NCBI RefSeq assembly: GCF_026239555.1
Contig: NZ_JAPIVP010000009.1
Coordinates: 124,001-188,000 of the forward strand
Direction: 5' to 3'
Length of the DNA: 64,000 nt
From: Pedobacter sp. PF22-3
GTDB taxonomy: Bacteria; Bacteroidota; Bacteroidia; Sphingobacteriales; Sphingobacteriaceae
Shown here one piece after another: positions 54,902-63,980 of this stretch. The notes under the pieces were generated by a model, which saw nothing but the letters and a program-made list of their open reading frames with translations, ran no database searches and was not told the DNA's origin. Position 1 is the first letter of the stretch, and each line of letters begins with the position of its first letter. The translations under genes were made by a program, and so were the position numbers.

Positions 54902-56038
54902 TTATTTAATAAAAGATTGGTATAAACTATTTATTGCCGCACGACTGAAATCAGGAAATCCATCTGTGTAGGTTGCATCTATTCCATTGGTAATAATCAC
55001 GAAGCCAAATTTTTCTTTAGGATTAAAGAACATGGTACTGTGTAAACCGTAGGCTGAACCGCTATGGCCTTTCAGCTTAACTCCTGGTATAAGGTGATCT
55101 GCAGTTCTAATGGCTAAGCCATAGCCTTCATCAGCTGTTAAGGCCGTTTGCATTTTTTTTGCACTTTTCTTACTTATTATTTTTATACCATTTGAGGTGC
55201 CATAATTCATGTGCATGATCATGTACTTAGCTAAATCATGAGCAGAAATTTTCATTCCTCCTGTTGGTGAAAAAACCGGCGTAGAATATCCCATCACGTA
55301 GTCAGCAATTTCTGTGCGCCTTGGTGCATAAGCGCTTGAAGAAAGTGTATAAGTTTTGGTATCATCATGATATTCGTACAGATTCACAAAACGTGTACTA
55401 TCTAAAGAATCGACACAGTAACCTGCATAAAGACCCAAAGGCTTTATTACGTGTTTTTTAATATAATTATCGAAACGTTCGCCAGATTGCTTCTCGATAA
55501 TGGCACCAACCAGGTTAAAATTAAGATTACAGTAATCAAATTTGCTGCCTGGAGCATAATCGTTATAACATTTTGCCCAGTTTGGATTTTTACCAGGATT
55601 AAGCACATCGAAATTTAAATATCCCTGCGAATCGTTTAAACTGGACGTATGAGATAAAGCCATTTTTAAAGTGATTTTCTGATCGGGAAATTTTGGATTC
55701 CTGATTTTAAAACCTACTAAATCTCCAAAATCATCATCAAGTGAAATTTTGCCTGCCTCTACCAGTTGCATAATGGCTGTTGCTGAAAAAGATTTAGATA
55801 TTGAGGCAATCCTAAAAATATCATTATCGTTTAAAGGCATTTTTTTCTCTAAATCTTTTAAACCAAATGAGTGGTTATAAATAATCTGGCCATCTTTAAC
55901 TACGGCTACTGAAGCACCAACAGCATTATATTTATTCATTACAGATTTAAAATCTGCTTCAGCTTCTTTCTGCTGTGCTTTTGATGGTGCGATTAAACCA
56001 ACGATCAGGAAAAACGCATAAAAGTATTTAAATTTCAT
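54902..56038 (-). CDS. Serine hydrolase, beta-lactamase/class-C-like family
   Basis: 378 aa with signal peptide (1-22, 'IAPSKAQ'). Catalytic S79-x-x-K82 in 'IASISKSF', the Y-x-N motif 'YCN' after 'GSKFDYC', and 'HSG' in 'LKGHSGSAYG' replacing KTG. That set marks the DD-peptidase/esterase EstB-like group of class C serine hydrolases, not a proven beta-lactamase. It probably acts on peptidoglycan peptides, esters or amides in the periplasm. Monocistronic. Confidence 0.92.
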   Translation of the reverse strand: MKFKYFYAFFLIVGLIAPSKAQQKEAEADFKSVMNKYNAVGASVAVVKDGQIIYNHSFGLKDLEKKMPLNDNDIFRIASISKSFSATAIMQLVEAGKISLDDDFGDLVGFKIRNPKFPDQKITLKMALSHTSSLNDSQGYLNFDVLNPGKNPNWAKCYNDYAPGSKFDYCNLNFNLVGAIIEKQSGERFDNYIKKHVIKPLGLYAGYCVDSLDSTRFVNLYEYHDDTKTYTLSSSAYAPRRTEIADYVMGYSTPVFSPTGGMKISAHDLAKYMIMHMNYGTSNGIKIISKKSAKKMQTALTADEGYGLAIRTADHLIPGVKLKGHSGSAYGLHSTMFFNPKEKFGFVIITNGIDATYTDGFPDFSRAAINSLYQSFIK

Positions 56039-56220
56039 AGGCTTGTAGGATATGGATAAACATACATGATATGAGGTTGTATGGTAAACCCTAAGTTTAT
56101 GGAAGTACCTCTTTTAAATGTTTTAAGGGCCTTCCGATAATTCGTCAAGCTCAGCACAGGCTAAGCTCAACGTGACAACTTAAAGGCGAAATTACAAGTT
56201 ATACAACCTTCATTAAAATT
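56039..56220. repeat. Intergenic repeat-like stretch
   Basis: No gene. 'GTCAAGCTCAGCACAGGCTA' followed by 'AGCTCAACGTGACA' (about 56143-56175) is of the dispersed palindromic type common in these genomes. GGAAG (56100-56105) can pair with CTTCC (56129-56134). Confidence 0.4.
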
Positions 56221-56682
56221 TTACTTGTCGTCGTTTACTTCTAGCCAGTGTCCATCAGGATCTTTAAAATAAATCTGTTTTACACCATCAACCCTGAGCG
56301 TAATTCCTTTTTCTTTTCCAGCCCAATCTTCGAAGCTTATATTTAAGGCGTTTAGTTTCTTTACAAAATCATCAACCGATGGAACACTGAAACACAAGTG
56401 CCCGTTTTTATCAAAAGTTTCATTACCTTTTGCACCTTGTATGAGGTGCAGCTGTCCGGCCGGCCCTAAAGTGAACCAGGTATGGCGATTATCTTTAAAA
56501 GGTTCAGGAATTATTTTAAGATTGAATACACTTTCGTAAAAACTAGTTGCTTTGCCCAGATCGGAAACATAAACAGCAATATGATTTAAAATAGCAGGTG
56601 TGTTTTCTGGTTTATTTTGCGCCATAGTTTTTTGAGCGGTAATAGAAAATAGAATAGCAACGGTTAGAATGATTTGTTTCAT
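56221..56682 (-). CDS. VOC family protein (glyoxalase/bleomycin-resistance fold), exported
   Basis: 153 aa with signal peptide (1-21, 'TMAQ'), unusual for a VOC protein. One beta-alpha-beta-beta-beta pair: 'ILNHIAVYVSDLGKATSFYE' starts the first half with the metal-type His, 'GPAGQLHLIQG' the His/Gln of its last strand, 'NGHLCFSVPSVDDF' and 'DPDGHWLEVND' the second half with the terminal Glu. Metal-dependent lyase or dioxygenase, or binding protein; substrate unknown. Single gene. Confidence 0.9.
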   Translation of the reverse strand: MKQIILTVAILFSITAQKTMAQNKPENTPAILNHIAVYVSDLGKATSFYESVFNLKIIPEPFKDNRHTWFTLGPAGQLHLIQGAKGNETFDKNGHLCFSVPSVDDFVKKLNALNISFEDWAGKEKGITLRVDGVKQIYFKDPDGHWLEVNDDK

Positions 56683-56906
56683 TTTTAAATATCATACTAA
56701 AATGCGAATAATGGTAATTAAAATGCTTCCGTCATGTCTTATTTACAAATGCAATTTTAGAAGTGGGCAGGAAAAGATCCTGCGCTGCGCTTAGGATGAC
56801 ACGTTTTAATAAAAAAAGGTCTTAGCGAGACGCTAAAACCTCTAAATAGGCTAAAGACCTGTAAAAAAAAGATTCTTCGCTGCGCTCAGAATGACACCAC
56901 TTCTCC
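56683..56906. repeat. Intergenic region with two dispersed structured repeats
   Basis: No gene. Two members of the GATTCTTCGCTGCGCTCAGA-type family: 56776-56801 (GATCCTGCGC...GGATGACA) and 56871-56896 (GATTCTTCGC...GAATGACA). Between them is the TTAGCGAGACGCTAA palindrome (56822-56836), also found near 34308. Confidence 0.65.
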
Positions 56907-57734
56907 TTAATTTGCTAAGCTTTCAAATTCTTCTTCAGTCAATTCAATTTCTGCAGCTTTTAAGTTTTCTTTTAAGTGTTCTACAGATTTCGTTCCCGGG
57001 ATTAAAAGAATATTTGATGATCTTTTTAATAACCACGCTAAAGCAATCTGAGCAGTGGTTGCTTTATGTTTTTCGGCAATCACTTGAATCTTATCGGCTA
57101 GTTTATGCGGACCGGAAGCTAACGGGAACCATGGAATAAAGGCCAGACCTTGTTCTGCCGTAAAATCTAAAACACGCTCCCATTGCCTATTACCAAGATT
57201 GTATAAATTTTGAACAGAAACTACCGGAAGGATGTCCTGCACTTGTTTAATCTGGTCGATAGTTACTTCCGATAAACCTACATTTTTTATTTTACCCTCT
57301 TTTACGGCTTCTGCCACGGGTGCCAAGGTTTTGGCAACATCAACATTGGGATCTATGCGGTGCAGTTGCCATAAATCAATTGAATCTACTTTTAAACGCT
57401 GCAAACTTCCTTCAATATCCTGTCTAATTTTTTCAGGTGCACCATTGGGTACCCAATTGTTTGGGCCTGGTCGGTCAAAACCGCCTTTAGTTGCAATAAA
57501 AAGATCTTTTTGAAAAGGCGATAAAGCATCGGCAATAAGCGATTCATTAAACTTTGGTCCGTAAGCCTCTGCAGTATCAATAAAATTAACGCCATTTGCA
57601 ACTGCTTCTCGCAAAACGGTAATTGCATTTTCGCGGTCTTCTACCTCACCAAAAACACCATTACCGGTTAACTGCATTGCGCCATAACCTAAACGGTTAA
57701 CTTCTAATTCGCCAAATTTAAATGTTGTTTCCAT
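56907..57734 (-). CDS. Aldo/keto reductase, YdbC/pyridoxal-reductase-like
   Basis: 275 aa AKR. Tetrad D53 and Y58 ('[10 protein letters not shown]'), K83 ('ATKGGFDRPG') and H125 ('LWQLHRIDPN'). The C-terminal cofactor segment is 'LIPGTKSVEHLKENLKA'. It is shorter than the two other AKRs of this window and resembles the YdbC group, some of which reduce pyridoxal. Substrate not determinable. Single gene between repeat-containing spacers. Confidence 0.9.
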   Translation of the reverse strand: METTFKFGELEVNRLGYGAMQLTGNGVFGEVEDRENAITVLREAVANGVNFIDTAEAYGPKFNESLIADALSPFQKDLFIATKGGFDRPGPNNWVPNGAPEKIRQDIEGSLQRLKVDSIDLWQLHRIDPNVDVAKTLAPVAEAVKEGKIKNVGLSEVTIDQIKQVQDILPVVSVQNLYNLGNRQWERVLDFTAEQGLAFIPWFPLASGPHKLADKIQVIAEKHKATTAQIALAWLLKRSSNILLIPGTKSVEHLKENLKAAEIELTEEEFESLAN

Positions 57735-58188
57735 TTTATTTCAGATATGATGATAAATTCTATGATAAACATAACCACATGCTGATGGCATTGTTTGCCA
57801 AACGAATTTTATGATAAATAAATGAACAAAGGGTAAAAGGGCTATTGTAAGGCGGGTGCTGGTTGTAACGATAAACTGTTCACAGATCAAAAAAGAAAAG
57901 TTATCATTTAATGTATACGCTAATAGCGATCGTTGTAAGATTGCTTCCCCGAAAATCGGGGCAGGCTATCGGGTGAAAAAGCCTTCTCGCATCCGATTGC
58001 TATCGGATGACGATACCGCGAGGTATTCAACGCCTATTAGAAACGAGCGTTAGTAGCTATAAAGATTCTTCGCTGCGCTCAGAATGACAAAAAAGAAAAA
58101 GGCTGCTCCAAATGGAACAGCCTGATTGAATATAAGGATTATATTACTTTAAATTATTGTAATTATTTAAGTGGCCTTGGGTATTCAC
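57735..58188. repeat. Intergenic region with a small TIR-flanked element and a dispersed repeat
   Basis: No gene. 57920-58056 is bounded by imperfect ~16-bp inverted ends (GCTAATAGCGATCGTT and its 13/16-matching partner). It encloses two hairpins: CCCCGA-AAA-TCGGGG (57947-57961) and ATCCGAT-TGCT-ATCGGAT (57991-58008). A GATTCTTCGC-type repeat follows at 58064-58089, then the efflux-operon terminator. Confidence 0.6.
58090..58124 (-). terminator. Rho-independent terminator of the RND operon
   Basis: On the minus strand AGGCTGTTCC pairs with GGAGCAGCCT (one G-U) around ATTT, followed by TTTTTC. It lies about 65 bp after the outer-membrane-factor stop codon. Confidence 0.85.
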
Positions 58189-59622
58189 CTATTTCCAGCC
58201 GCCACCAAGTGCCTGATAAATATCAACTACAGCATTTAACTGCTGTTTTTTGGTTTCGATCAATTCTAATTTTGATTGTAACGCATCACGTTGTGTCATC
58301 AATACCTCAAAATAATCTGCCCTGGCAGCTTTAAACAAATCGTTCGAAATATCAATAGATTGTGTAAGCGCGGTAACTTGTTTTGACTTCAGATCATAGC
58401 TTTTTTGCAGGTTGCTGATTTTAGACATCTGATTGGCTACTTCAATATAACCATTTAGAATGGCTTTTTCATAATCAAAAACAGCCTGTAATTGTTTTGC
58501 ATTTGCAGAAGAATACTCCGCCTTAATGGCGTTTCTATTGATCAGCGGTCCGGCAAGATCTCCTGCCAAAGAGTAGATCAGGGATTCTGGCGTTCTCAAT
58601 AAATAAGAAGGATTAAATGCCTGGTAACCTATTGCAGCAGAAATTCCTAATGATGGATAAAACTGTGCTTTAGCAACTTTAACATCTAATTTAGCAGCCG
58701 CAAGCTCATACTCTGCCTGTTTAATATCAGGACGATTGGCCAACAATTGAGCTGGTAAACCCGTATGTACGGTTGCTGGTACCAAATCAGTAAAGCTAGA
58801 CTTATCTCTGATAATGGGCTGAGGGAAACGGCCTAACAGGAAATTAATTTTATTCTCGTTTTCAATAATATCCTGCTGAATATCGAATTCTAAACTTTTA
58901 GAGCTTAATACCTCTGCTTCAAATTTACGTACAGCAAGTTCATTAACCCTTGTAGCCTGTTTCTGGATTTTCATCAACTCCAGCGCATTACTTTGAAGTT
59001 CGATATTTTTCCTTACTGTTTCCAATTGATTATCTGATGCCAACAACTCATAATATGAATTTGCGACTTCTGCAATTAAATTAGTGATCACAAAATTCTT
59101 ACCCTCTACCGTTGACAGGTAATGATTAATGGCTGCTTTTTTAGAATTACGCAGTTTATGCCAGATGTCTGCTTCCCAATTGGCCTGTAGACCAAAATGG
59201 TAATCAGGCAATACTTCAGGAACACCTTTGCCTGGTGTAATTTCTGTAGAAGCGTCACCTGCACCTGAACTGGTATAACGGCCAACTTTATCCAATCCTG
59301 CCCCAACACCATAGGTTACATTTGGCAAAAGCTCCCCTTTTTTAGCCTTTATTTCGTTTTTTGCTATTTCAATGTCCTGAAGGGTAATATTCAGCTCCTG
59401 ATTATTCTTCAGTGCGGTATCAATCAGGTTGATCAGGTTAGGGTCGGTAAAAAAATTACGCCACTGTATACTGGCAGAACTTACCGTATCCTGCGAGCCA
59501 TTAAAGCTCACAGGTGTATTTTTATTTTCGGTGCGTTGTGCTACTTCTGGTAGCTTACAGGCCGTATATGCAGCGCATATTAATGCCAGTACAAGGCCTT
59601 TATATAGATTATTCTTAAACAT
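58189..59622 (-). CDS. RND efflux outer-membrane factor lipoprotein (OprM/TolC-like)
   Basis: 477 aa from ATG 59622; the earlier TTG start is unlikely because this ATG overlaps the pump stop codon by 8 bp, typical translational coupling. The lipobox ends at C22 ('AAYTAC'). Long coiled-coil hairpins appear in two tandem OEP repeats ('ANWEADIWHKLRNSKKAAIN', 'QTAxANRPDIKQAEYELAAA'-like text; 'LLANRPDIKQAEYELAAAKL' is the family signature). Last gene of the adaptor-pump-OMF operon, completing a tripartite drug exporter spanning the envelope. Confidence 0.95.
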   Translation of the reverse strand: MFKNNLYKGLVLALICAAYTACKLPEVAQRTENKNTPVSFNGSQDTVSSASIQWRNFFTDPNLINLIDTALKNNQELNITLQDIEIAKNEIKAKKGELLPNVTYGVGAGLDKVGRYTSSGAGDASTEITPGKGVPEVLPDYHFGLQANWEADIWHKLRNSKKAAINHYLSTVEGKNFVITNLIAEVANSYYELLASDNQLETVRKNIELQSNALELMKIQKQATRVNELAVRKFEAEVLSSKSLEFDIQQDIIENENKINFLLGRFPQPIIRDKSSFTDLVPATVHTGLPAQLLANRPDIKQAEYELAAAKLDVKVAKAQFYPSLGISAAIGYQAFNPSYLLRTPESLIYSLAGDLAGPLINRNAIKAEYSSANAKQLQAVFDYEKAILNGYIEVANQMSKISNLQKSYDLKSKQVTALTQSIDISNDLFKAARADYFEVLMTQRDALQSKLELIETKKQQLNAVVDIYQALGGGWK

Positions 59623-62600
59623 TATTCTCAATTTCTTCAGTTAACGGATGTTCTTCCTCAATTTTGATCAGCTTGTGTTTTGCTGCAATTGATCCGAATA
59701 TATAATATAATCCAGGGATCACAATTACCCCGAAAATTGTACCGAAAAGCATACCTCCTGCAGCAGCAGAACCAATGGTGCGGTTACCGATTTTACCTGG
59801 TCCGGTTGCAATCATCAACGGAATCAGACCGGCAATAAAGGCAAAAGAAGTCATTAAAATCGGACGGAAACGTACACTAGCTCCTTCCATTGCCGCCTTA
59901 AGCACCGATGCTCCCTGACTTTGTCGCTGCGTAGCAAACTCCACAATCAACACGGCATTTTTACCGAGTAAACCGATCAACATCACCATGGCCACCTGCG
60001 CATAAATATTATTCTCCAAACCCAACAACTTAAGGAAAAGAAATGCACCAAAAATACCCGCTGGTAAAGAAAGGATTACTGAAAGCGGTAAGATAAAACT
60101 TTCATATTGTGCAGCCAATACCAGGTAAACGAAACCCAAACAGATCAGGAAAATATAAATGGCACCATTGCCCCTTGATACCTGGTCTTTTGAAATACCA
60201 GCCCAGTCGATACCGAACCCCCTTGGCAAGGTTTTCTGCGCTACCTCTGTAATGGCCTCTATGGCCTGACCGGAACTATAACCTGGCGCTGCCTGTCCGC
60301 TGATTTCAGAAGCATTGTACATATTGTGACGGGTAATCTCAGAAAGACCATAAACCCTTCTCATTTTGATAAATGCCGATAAAGGCACCATTTCATCACG
60401 GCTGTTTTTAACCGAAAGTTTCAAAATGTCTTCTGGTAAAGCGCGATATTGAGGTAATGCCTGTACAATTACCTTATATTGACGATCGTACTTGATAAAG
60501 CTGGTTTCATAATCGCTACCTACAAAGGTAGACAAGGTATTCATTGCATTATCAATACTTACGCCTTTTTGTTGTGCAATATCGTTATCCACATCCAACA
60601 TATACTGAGGGAAACTGGCACTATAAAAAGTAAACACAGATGATAACTCTTTGCGTTTATTTAACTCGCGTACAAAATCATTGGCAACGGTTTCCATTTT
60701 TTTGTAATCACCACTACCTGCTTTATCGAGTAAACGAAGTTCGAAACCACCTGCAGCACCATAACCAGGAACCGCTGGTGGCTGGAAAAATTCGATATTT
60801 GCACCAGGTATCGATTTTGATTTTTCTTCTAATTCCTGAATGATTTCCTGTGCAGAGTGCTTACGTTCGCTCCAGTCTTTTAGGTTAATTAAACAGGTAC
60901 CCGAGTTAGATCCTGTACCTTCACTAAGGATTTCGTATCCGGCCAAAGATGAAACAGATTTAACGCCATCAACATGTTCGCTGATTTTTTGAAATCTCTC
61001 TGCAACCTGGTCGGTACGTTCCAAAGTAGATCCCGGAGGCGTTTGGATAATGGCATAAACCATACCCTGATCTTCGTTAGGGATAAAACCTGAGGGTACA
61101 CTTCCACTTAGTGCCCAAATACCCAAACAAAAGGCAATTAATACTCCAAAAGTTAACAATCTGCGGCTTACCACCTTGCTCAATACAAATTCGTACTTGC
61201 CCGATAATTTAGCGAAACCTCGGTTAAAACCATCCAGAAAACGATCGATTAATGTTTTCTTTTTAGGGGCATCATGATTGTTTTTGAGCATAATGGCACA
61301 CAACGCAGGTGTAAGCGTTAAAGCCACAATACCTGAAAGAATAATTGCCGTTGCCATGGTAATGGAGAACTGACGGTAAAAAATACCTACCGGACCAGAC
61401 ATAAACGCTACCGGGATAAATACCGAGGCCATTAAGAAAGTAATGGCGATAATGGCACCACCAATCTCTTTCATCGCTAACTGCGTAGCCTTTAATACCG
61501 ATAACTTGCTATCGTGCTCCATCTTGGCATGCACAGCTTCAATTACCACAATCGCATCATCCACTACTACCCCAATAGCGAGCACCAATGCAAAAAGGGT
61601 GATTAGGTTAAGTGTGATACCAAAGAACTGCATAAATACGAATGTTCCGATTAAGGATACGGGTACCGCAATTGCTGGTATAAGCGTTGAACGCCAATCG
61701 CCAAGGAATAGGAATACCACCAAACCCACCAGGATAAAGGCTTCTACCAGGGTATGGATTACCTTCTCGATAGATGCATCAAGGAATTTGGAAACGTCAT
61801 AACTAATCTCGTAATCTAAACCTTTTGGAAAAGAAGCTGCCTTAATTTCGGCCATTTTGGCCTTAACATCTTTAATTACCTGACTTGCATTACTACCATA
61901 AGATTGCTTTAAAACAATTGCAGCAGATGCTTTTCCGTTTAAAGTGGAATATAAATTATATGCCGAAGCACTAAAATCTACATCAGCAACATCTTTTAAG
62001 TGAAGCAACTCGCCATCAGGCGTAGCCCTAACCACAATGTTTTCGTAGCCTTCTTTGGTATTGAAACGTCCTGAATATTTCAGTACATATTCGAAAGCCT
62101 GTGAGCGTTTACCAGAACTCTCCCCTGTTTTACCAGGTGAAGCTTCTAAACTTTGCTCTTCAAGGCCTTTCATTACATCATCAACTGAGATTTTATAAGC
62201 CTGCATACGATCGGGTTTTAACCAGATCCGCATGGCATAATCCCTGTCGCCCAAAATATCGGCAAAACCTACCCCATCAACCCTCTTAAGCTCAGAAAGC
62301 AGGTTGATATCGGCATAGTTGTACAAGAAATTCTGGTTCATTTTAGGGTCTTTGCTATACAAGTTGATATACATCAACATGTTAGGCTCTTCACGCGTGA
62401 TTTTTACCCCTTCGCGAATTACTAAAGGCGGAAGTTTATTGGTCACTGCAGCTACCCGGTTTTGTACGTTAAGTGAAGCCTGGTTGGGATCGGTACCAAG
62501 GTTAAACACCACTTGTACAGAGGCTTCGCCATCATTACCGGCATTAGATGCAATATATTTCATGCCAGGTACACCATTAAGCGCACGCTCAAGCGGAATC

Positions 62601-62785
62601 ACTACAGATTTAATCAGCAGTTCGTTATTTGCCCCCGGATAATCAGCAGTGATATTTACTTTGGGAGGAGATATGGTTGGAAACTGTGTAACAGGAAGGT
62701 AGCTAATAGCCAACACCCCCAAAAACACAATAACCAATGATATTACGATAGAAAGGACAGGCCTTTGTATGAATTTACTAAACAT
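59615..62785 (-). CDS. RND multidrug efflux pump, HAE1/AcrB family
   Basis: 1056 aa with the twelve-TM RND plan: TM1 ('VLSIVISLVIVFLGVLAISY'), a large periplasmic porter domain (about 35-335), TM2-6, a second porter domain and TM8-12. Proton-relay aspartates D409 and D410 are in TM4 ('AIGVVVDDAIVVIEAV') and the Lys of 'LIGLLGKNAVLIVEFA' in TM10. It exports hydrophobic compounds by proton antiport as a trimer. It lies 24 bp after the adaptor and overlaps the outer-membrane-factor gene. Substrates unknown. Confidence 0.96.
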   Translation of the reverse strand: MFSKFIQRPVLSIVISLVIVFLGVLAISYLPVTQFPTISPPKVNITADYPGANNELLIKSVVIPLERALNGVPGMKYIASNAGNDGEASVQVVFNLGTDPNQASLNVQNRVAAVTNKLPPLVIREGVKITREEPNMLMYINLYSKDPKMNQNFLYNYADINLLSELKRVDGVGFADILGDRDYAMRIWLKPDRMQAYKISVDDVMKGLEEQSLEASPGKTGESSGKRSQAFEYVLKYSGRFNTKEGYENIVVRATPDGELLHLKDVADVDFSASAYNLYSTLNGKASAAIVLKQSYGSNASQVIKDVKAKMAEIKAASFPKGLDYEISYDVSKFLDASIEKVIHTLVEAFILVGLVVFLFLGDWRSTLIPAIAVPVSLIGTFVFMQFFGITLNLITLFALVLAIGVVVDDAIVVIEAVHAKMEHDSKLSVLKATQLAMKEIGGAIIAITFLMASVFIPVAFMSGPVGIFYRQFSITMATAIILSGIVALTLTPALCAIMLKNNHDAPKKKTLIDRFLDGFNRGFAKLSGKYEFVLSKVVSRRLLTFGVLIAFCLGIWALSGSVPSGFIPNEDQGMVYAIIQTPPGSTLERTDQVAERFQKISEHVDGVKSVSSLAGYEILSEGTGSNSGTCLINLKDWSERKHSAQEIIQELEEKSKSIPGANIEFFQPPAVPGYGAAGGFELRLLDKAGSGDYKKMETVANDFVRELNKRKELSSVFTFYSASFPQYMLDVDNDIAQQKGVSIDNAMNTLSTFVGSDYETSFIKYDRQYKVIVQALPQYRALPEDILKLSVKNSRDEMVPLSAFIKMRRVYGLSEITRHNMYNASEISGQAAPGYSSGQAIEAITEVAQKTLPRGFGIDWAGISKDQVSRGNGAIYIFLICLGFVYLVLAAQYESFILPLSVILSLPAGIFGAFLFLKLLGLENNIYAQVAMVMLIGLLGKNAVLIVEFATQRQSQGASVLKAAMEGASVRFRPILMTSFAFIAGLIPLMIATGPGKIGNRTIGSAAAGGMLFGTIFGVIVIPGLYYIFGSIAAKHKLIKIEEEHPLTEEIENNV

Positions 62786-62809
62786 AAATTAAGTATAGAG
62801 GGGTTTAGA

Positions 62810-63892
62810 TTATTCTGTTTTCAATCTCAATTGTTTCAACACTTCTTGAGGTTGCTGGAATTTAAAGGCAATTTTATCATCATCCTTAACTTTCTGCACA
62901 CCTTCAAGCAAAATCTTATCATCAACGGTAATGCCGTCGCCTACAATATATAAGTCAGGCAGATCTCCGGCAATGGTAATGGCCCTGGAGTGTACTTTAT
63001 TGTTTTTATCAACCACAAAAACATAGGTTTTATCCTGTATATCGTATGTGGCCTTTTGCGGAATAATGATGGCGTTTTTTAAAGGAACAACCATATGCAC
63101 CTTACCAGTTTCACCGTTTCTAAGTAAGTTATCGCTATTATTAAATCTTGCCCTGAAAGCAATATTTCCGGTTTCGTTATCAAATTCGCTTTCAATAACT
63201 TCTACTTTACCTTTTGCTTTTAGAAATTCGCCATTAGCCAGTAATAGGCTTACTTCTTGCTGGCTTTTTGCTTTTGCAGCACTCTGATAATTTAAATATT
63301 CAGGTTCTGATACGTTGAAATAGGCAAAAACCTGACTGTTATCTGAAAGACTGGTTAATAAAGCACCTTCATCAACCAAACTTCCTAATTTTAAAGGAAT
63401 ACGATCGATGGTACCATCAAAAGGAGCCCTGATTTCGGTGTTTGACAGGTGGAATTTAGCCAAAGAGGTTTCGGCATTTGCCGATTGCAGCTTAGCTTTG
63501 GCCATAGCCAGTTCATTTTTAGAAACGATATTTTTATCTGAAAGTAATTTGGTGTTTTCCAATTCAATTTGAGCAGATTTGGTTTCAGCCTGTGCCTTTA
63601 ACAATTCAGATTGTGCCGCTTTAGGCATAATCCTAAACAGAAGCTGTCCTGCTTTTACGCGTTGACCTTCATCTACATAAATATTTTGGAGATAACCCTT
63701 TTCCTGGGCCCTAACTTCAATGTTGCGGACAGATTTAATCTGCGAAACATATTCTTTGGTAAAGGAAGTGTCCATTCTTAACGGTGTGGTTACCGCATAA
63801 GTAGCTACTTCTTCTTTTTCTTCTTTCTTCGAGGTGCAACCTGTTACGTAAAGGAAAGTACACAAGCCTAAGCACATGAGAACTCTTTTCAT
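62810..63892 (-). CDS. RND periplasmic adaptor (membrane fusion lipoprotein)
   Basis: 360 aa with lipobox ending at C19 ('LYVTGC'). Biotinyl-lipoyl and hairpin: 'VRAQEKGYLQNIYVDEGQRV' then a coiled coil ('LLKAQAETKSAQIELENTKL') and 'ELAMAKAKLQSANAETSLAK', 'APFDGTIDRIPLKLGSLV'. A beta-barrel and membrane-proximal domain follow ('GEFLKAKGKVEVIESEFD', 'LLEGVQKVKDDDKIAFKF'). It joins the RND pump to the outer-membrane factor. First gene of the operon, 63 bp downstream of a consensus promoter. No local regulator is present in the window. Confidence 0.95.
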   Translation of the reverse strand: MKRVLMCLGLCTFLYVTGCTSKKEEKEEVATYAVTTPLRMDTSFTKEYVSQIKSVRNIEVRAQEKGYLQNIYVDEGQRVKAGQLLFRIMPKAAQSELLKAQAETKSAQIELENTKLLSDKNIVSKNELAMAKAKLQSANAETSLAKFHLSNTEIRAPFDGTIDRIPLKLGSLVDEGALLTSLSDNSQVFAYFNVSEPEYLNYQSAAKAKSQQEVSLLLANGEFLKAKGKVEVIESEFDNETGNIAFRARFNNSDNLLRNGETGKVHMVVPLKNAIIIPQKATYDIQDKTYVFVVDKNNKVHSRAITIAGDLPDLYIVGDGITVDDKILLEGVQKVKDDDKIAFKFQQPQEVLKQLRLKTE

Positions 63893-63952
63893 TTTTTTTG
63901 GAATGGTTTTAATCTGATTTATTTTTTTCTCTAATTAGTTTCCCTCGGCAAC

Positions 63953-63980
63953 CAAATTTATAATGAAAAGTGATCTACAA
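63953..63980 (-). promoter_or_regulatory. Promoter of the RND efflux operon
   Basis: On the minus strand TAAATTTG (63953-63960) matches TAnnTTTG and a TTG (63978-63980) lies 17 bp upstream of it, the Flavobacterium-type spacing. It is about 60 bp before the adaptor start. No repressor site is obvious in the remaining bases of the window. Confidence 0.75.

Noticed and set aside
61443..61802. 119-codon antisense ORF in the RND pump gene
   Set aside because: Shadow of the pump coding sequence; no independent support.
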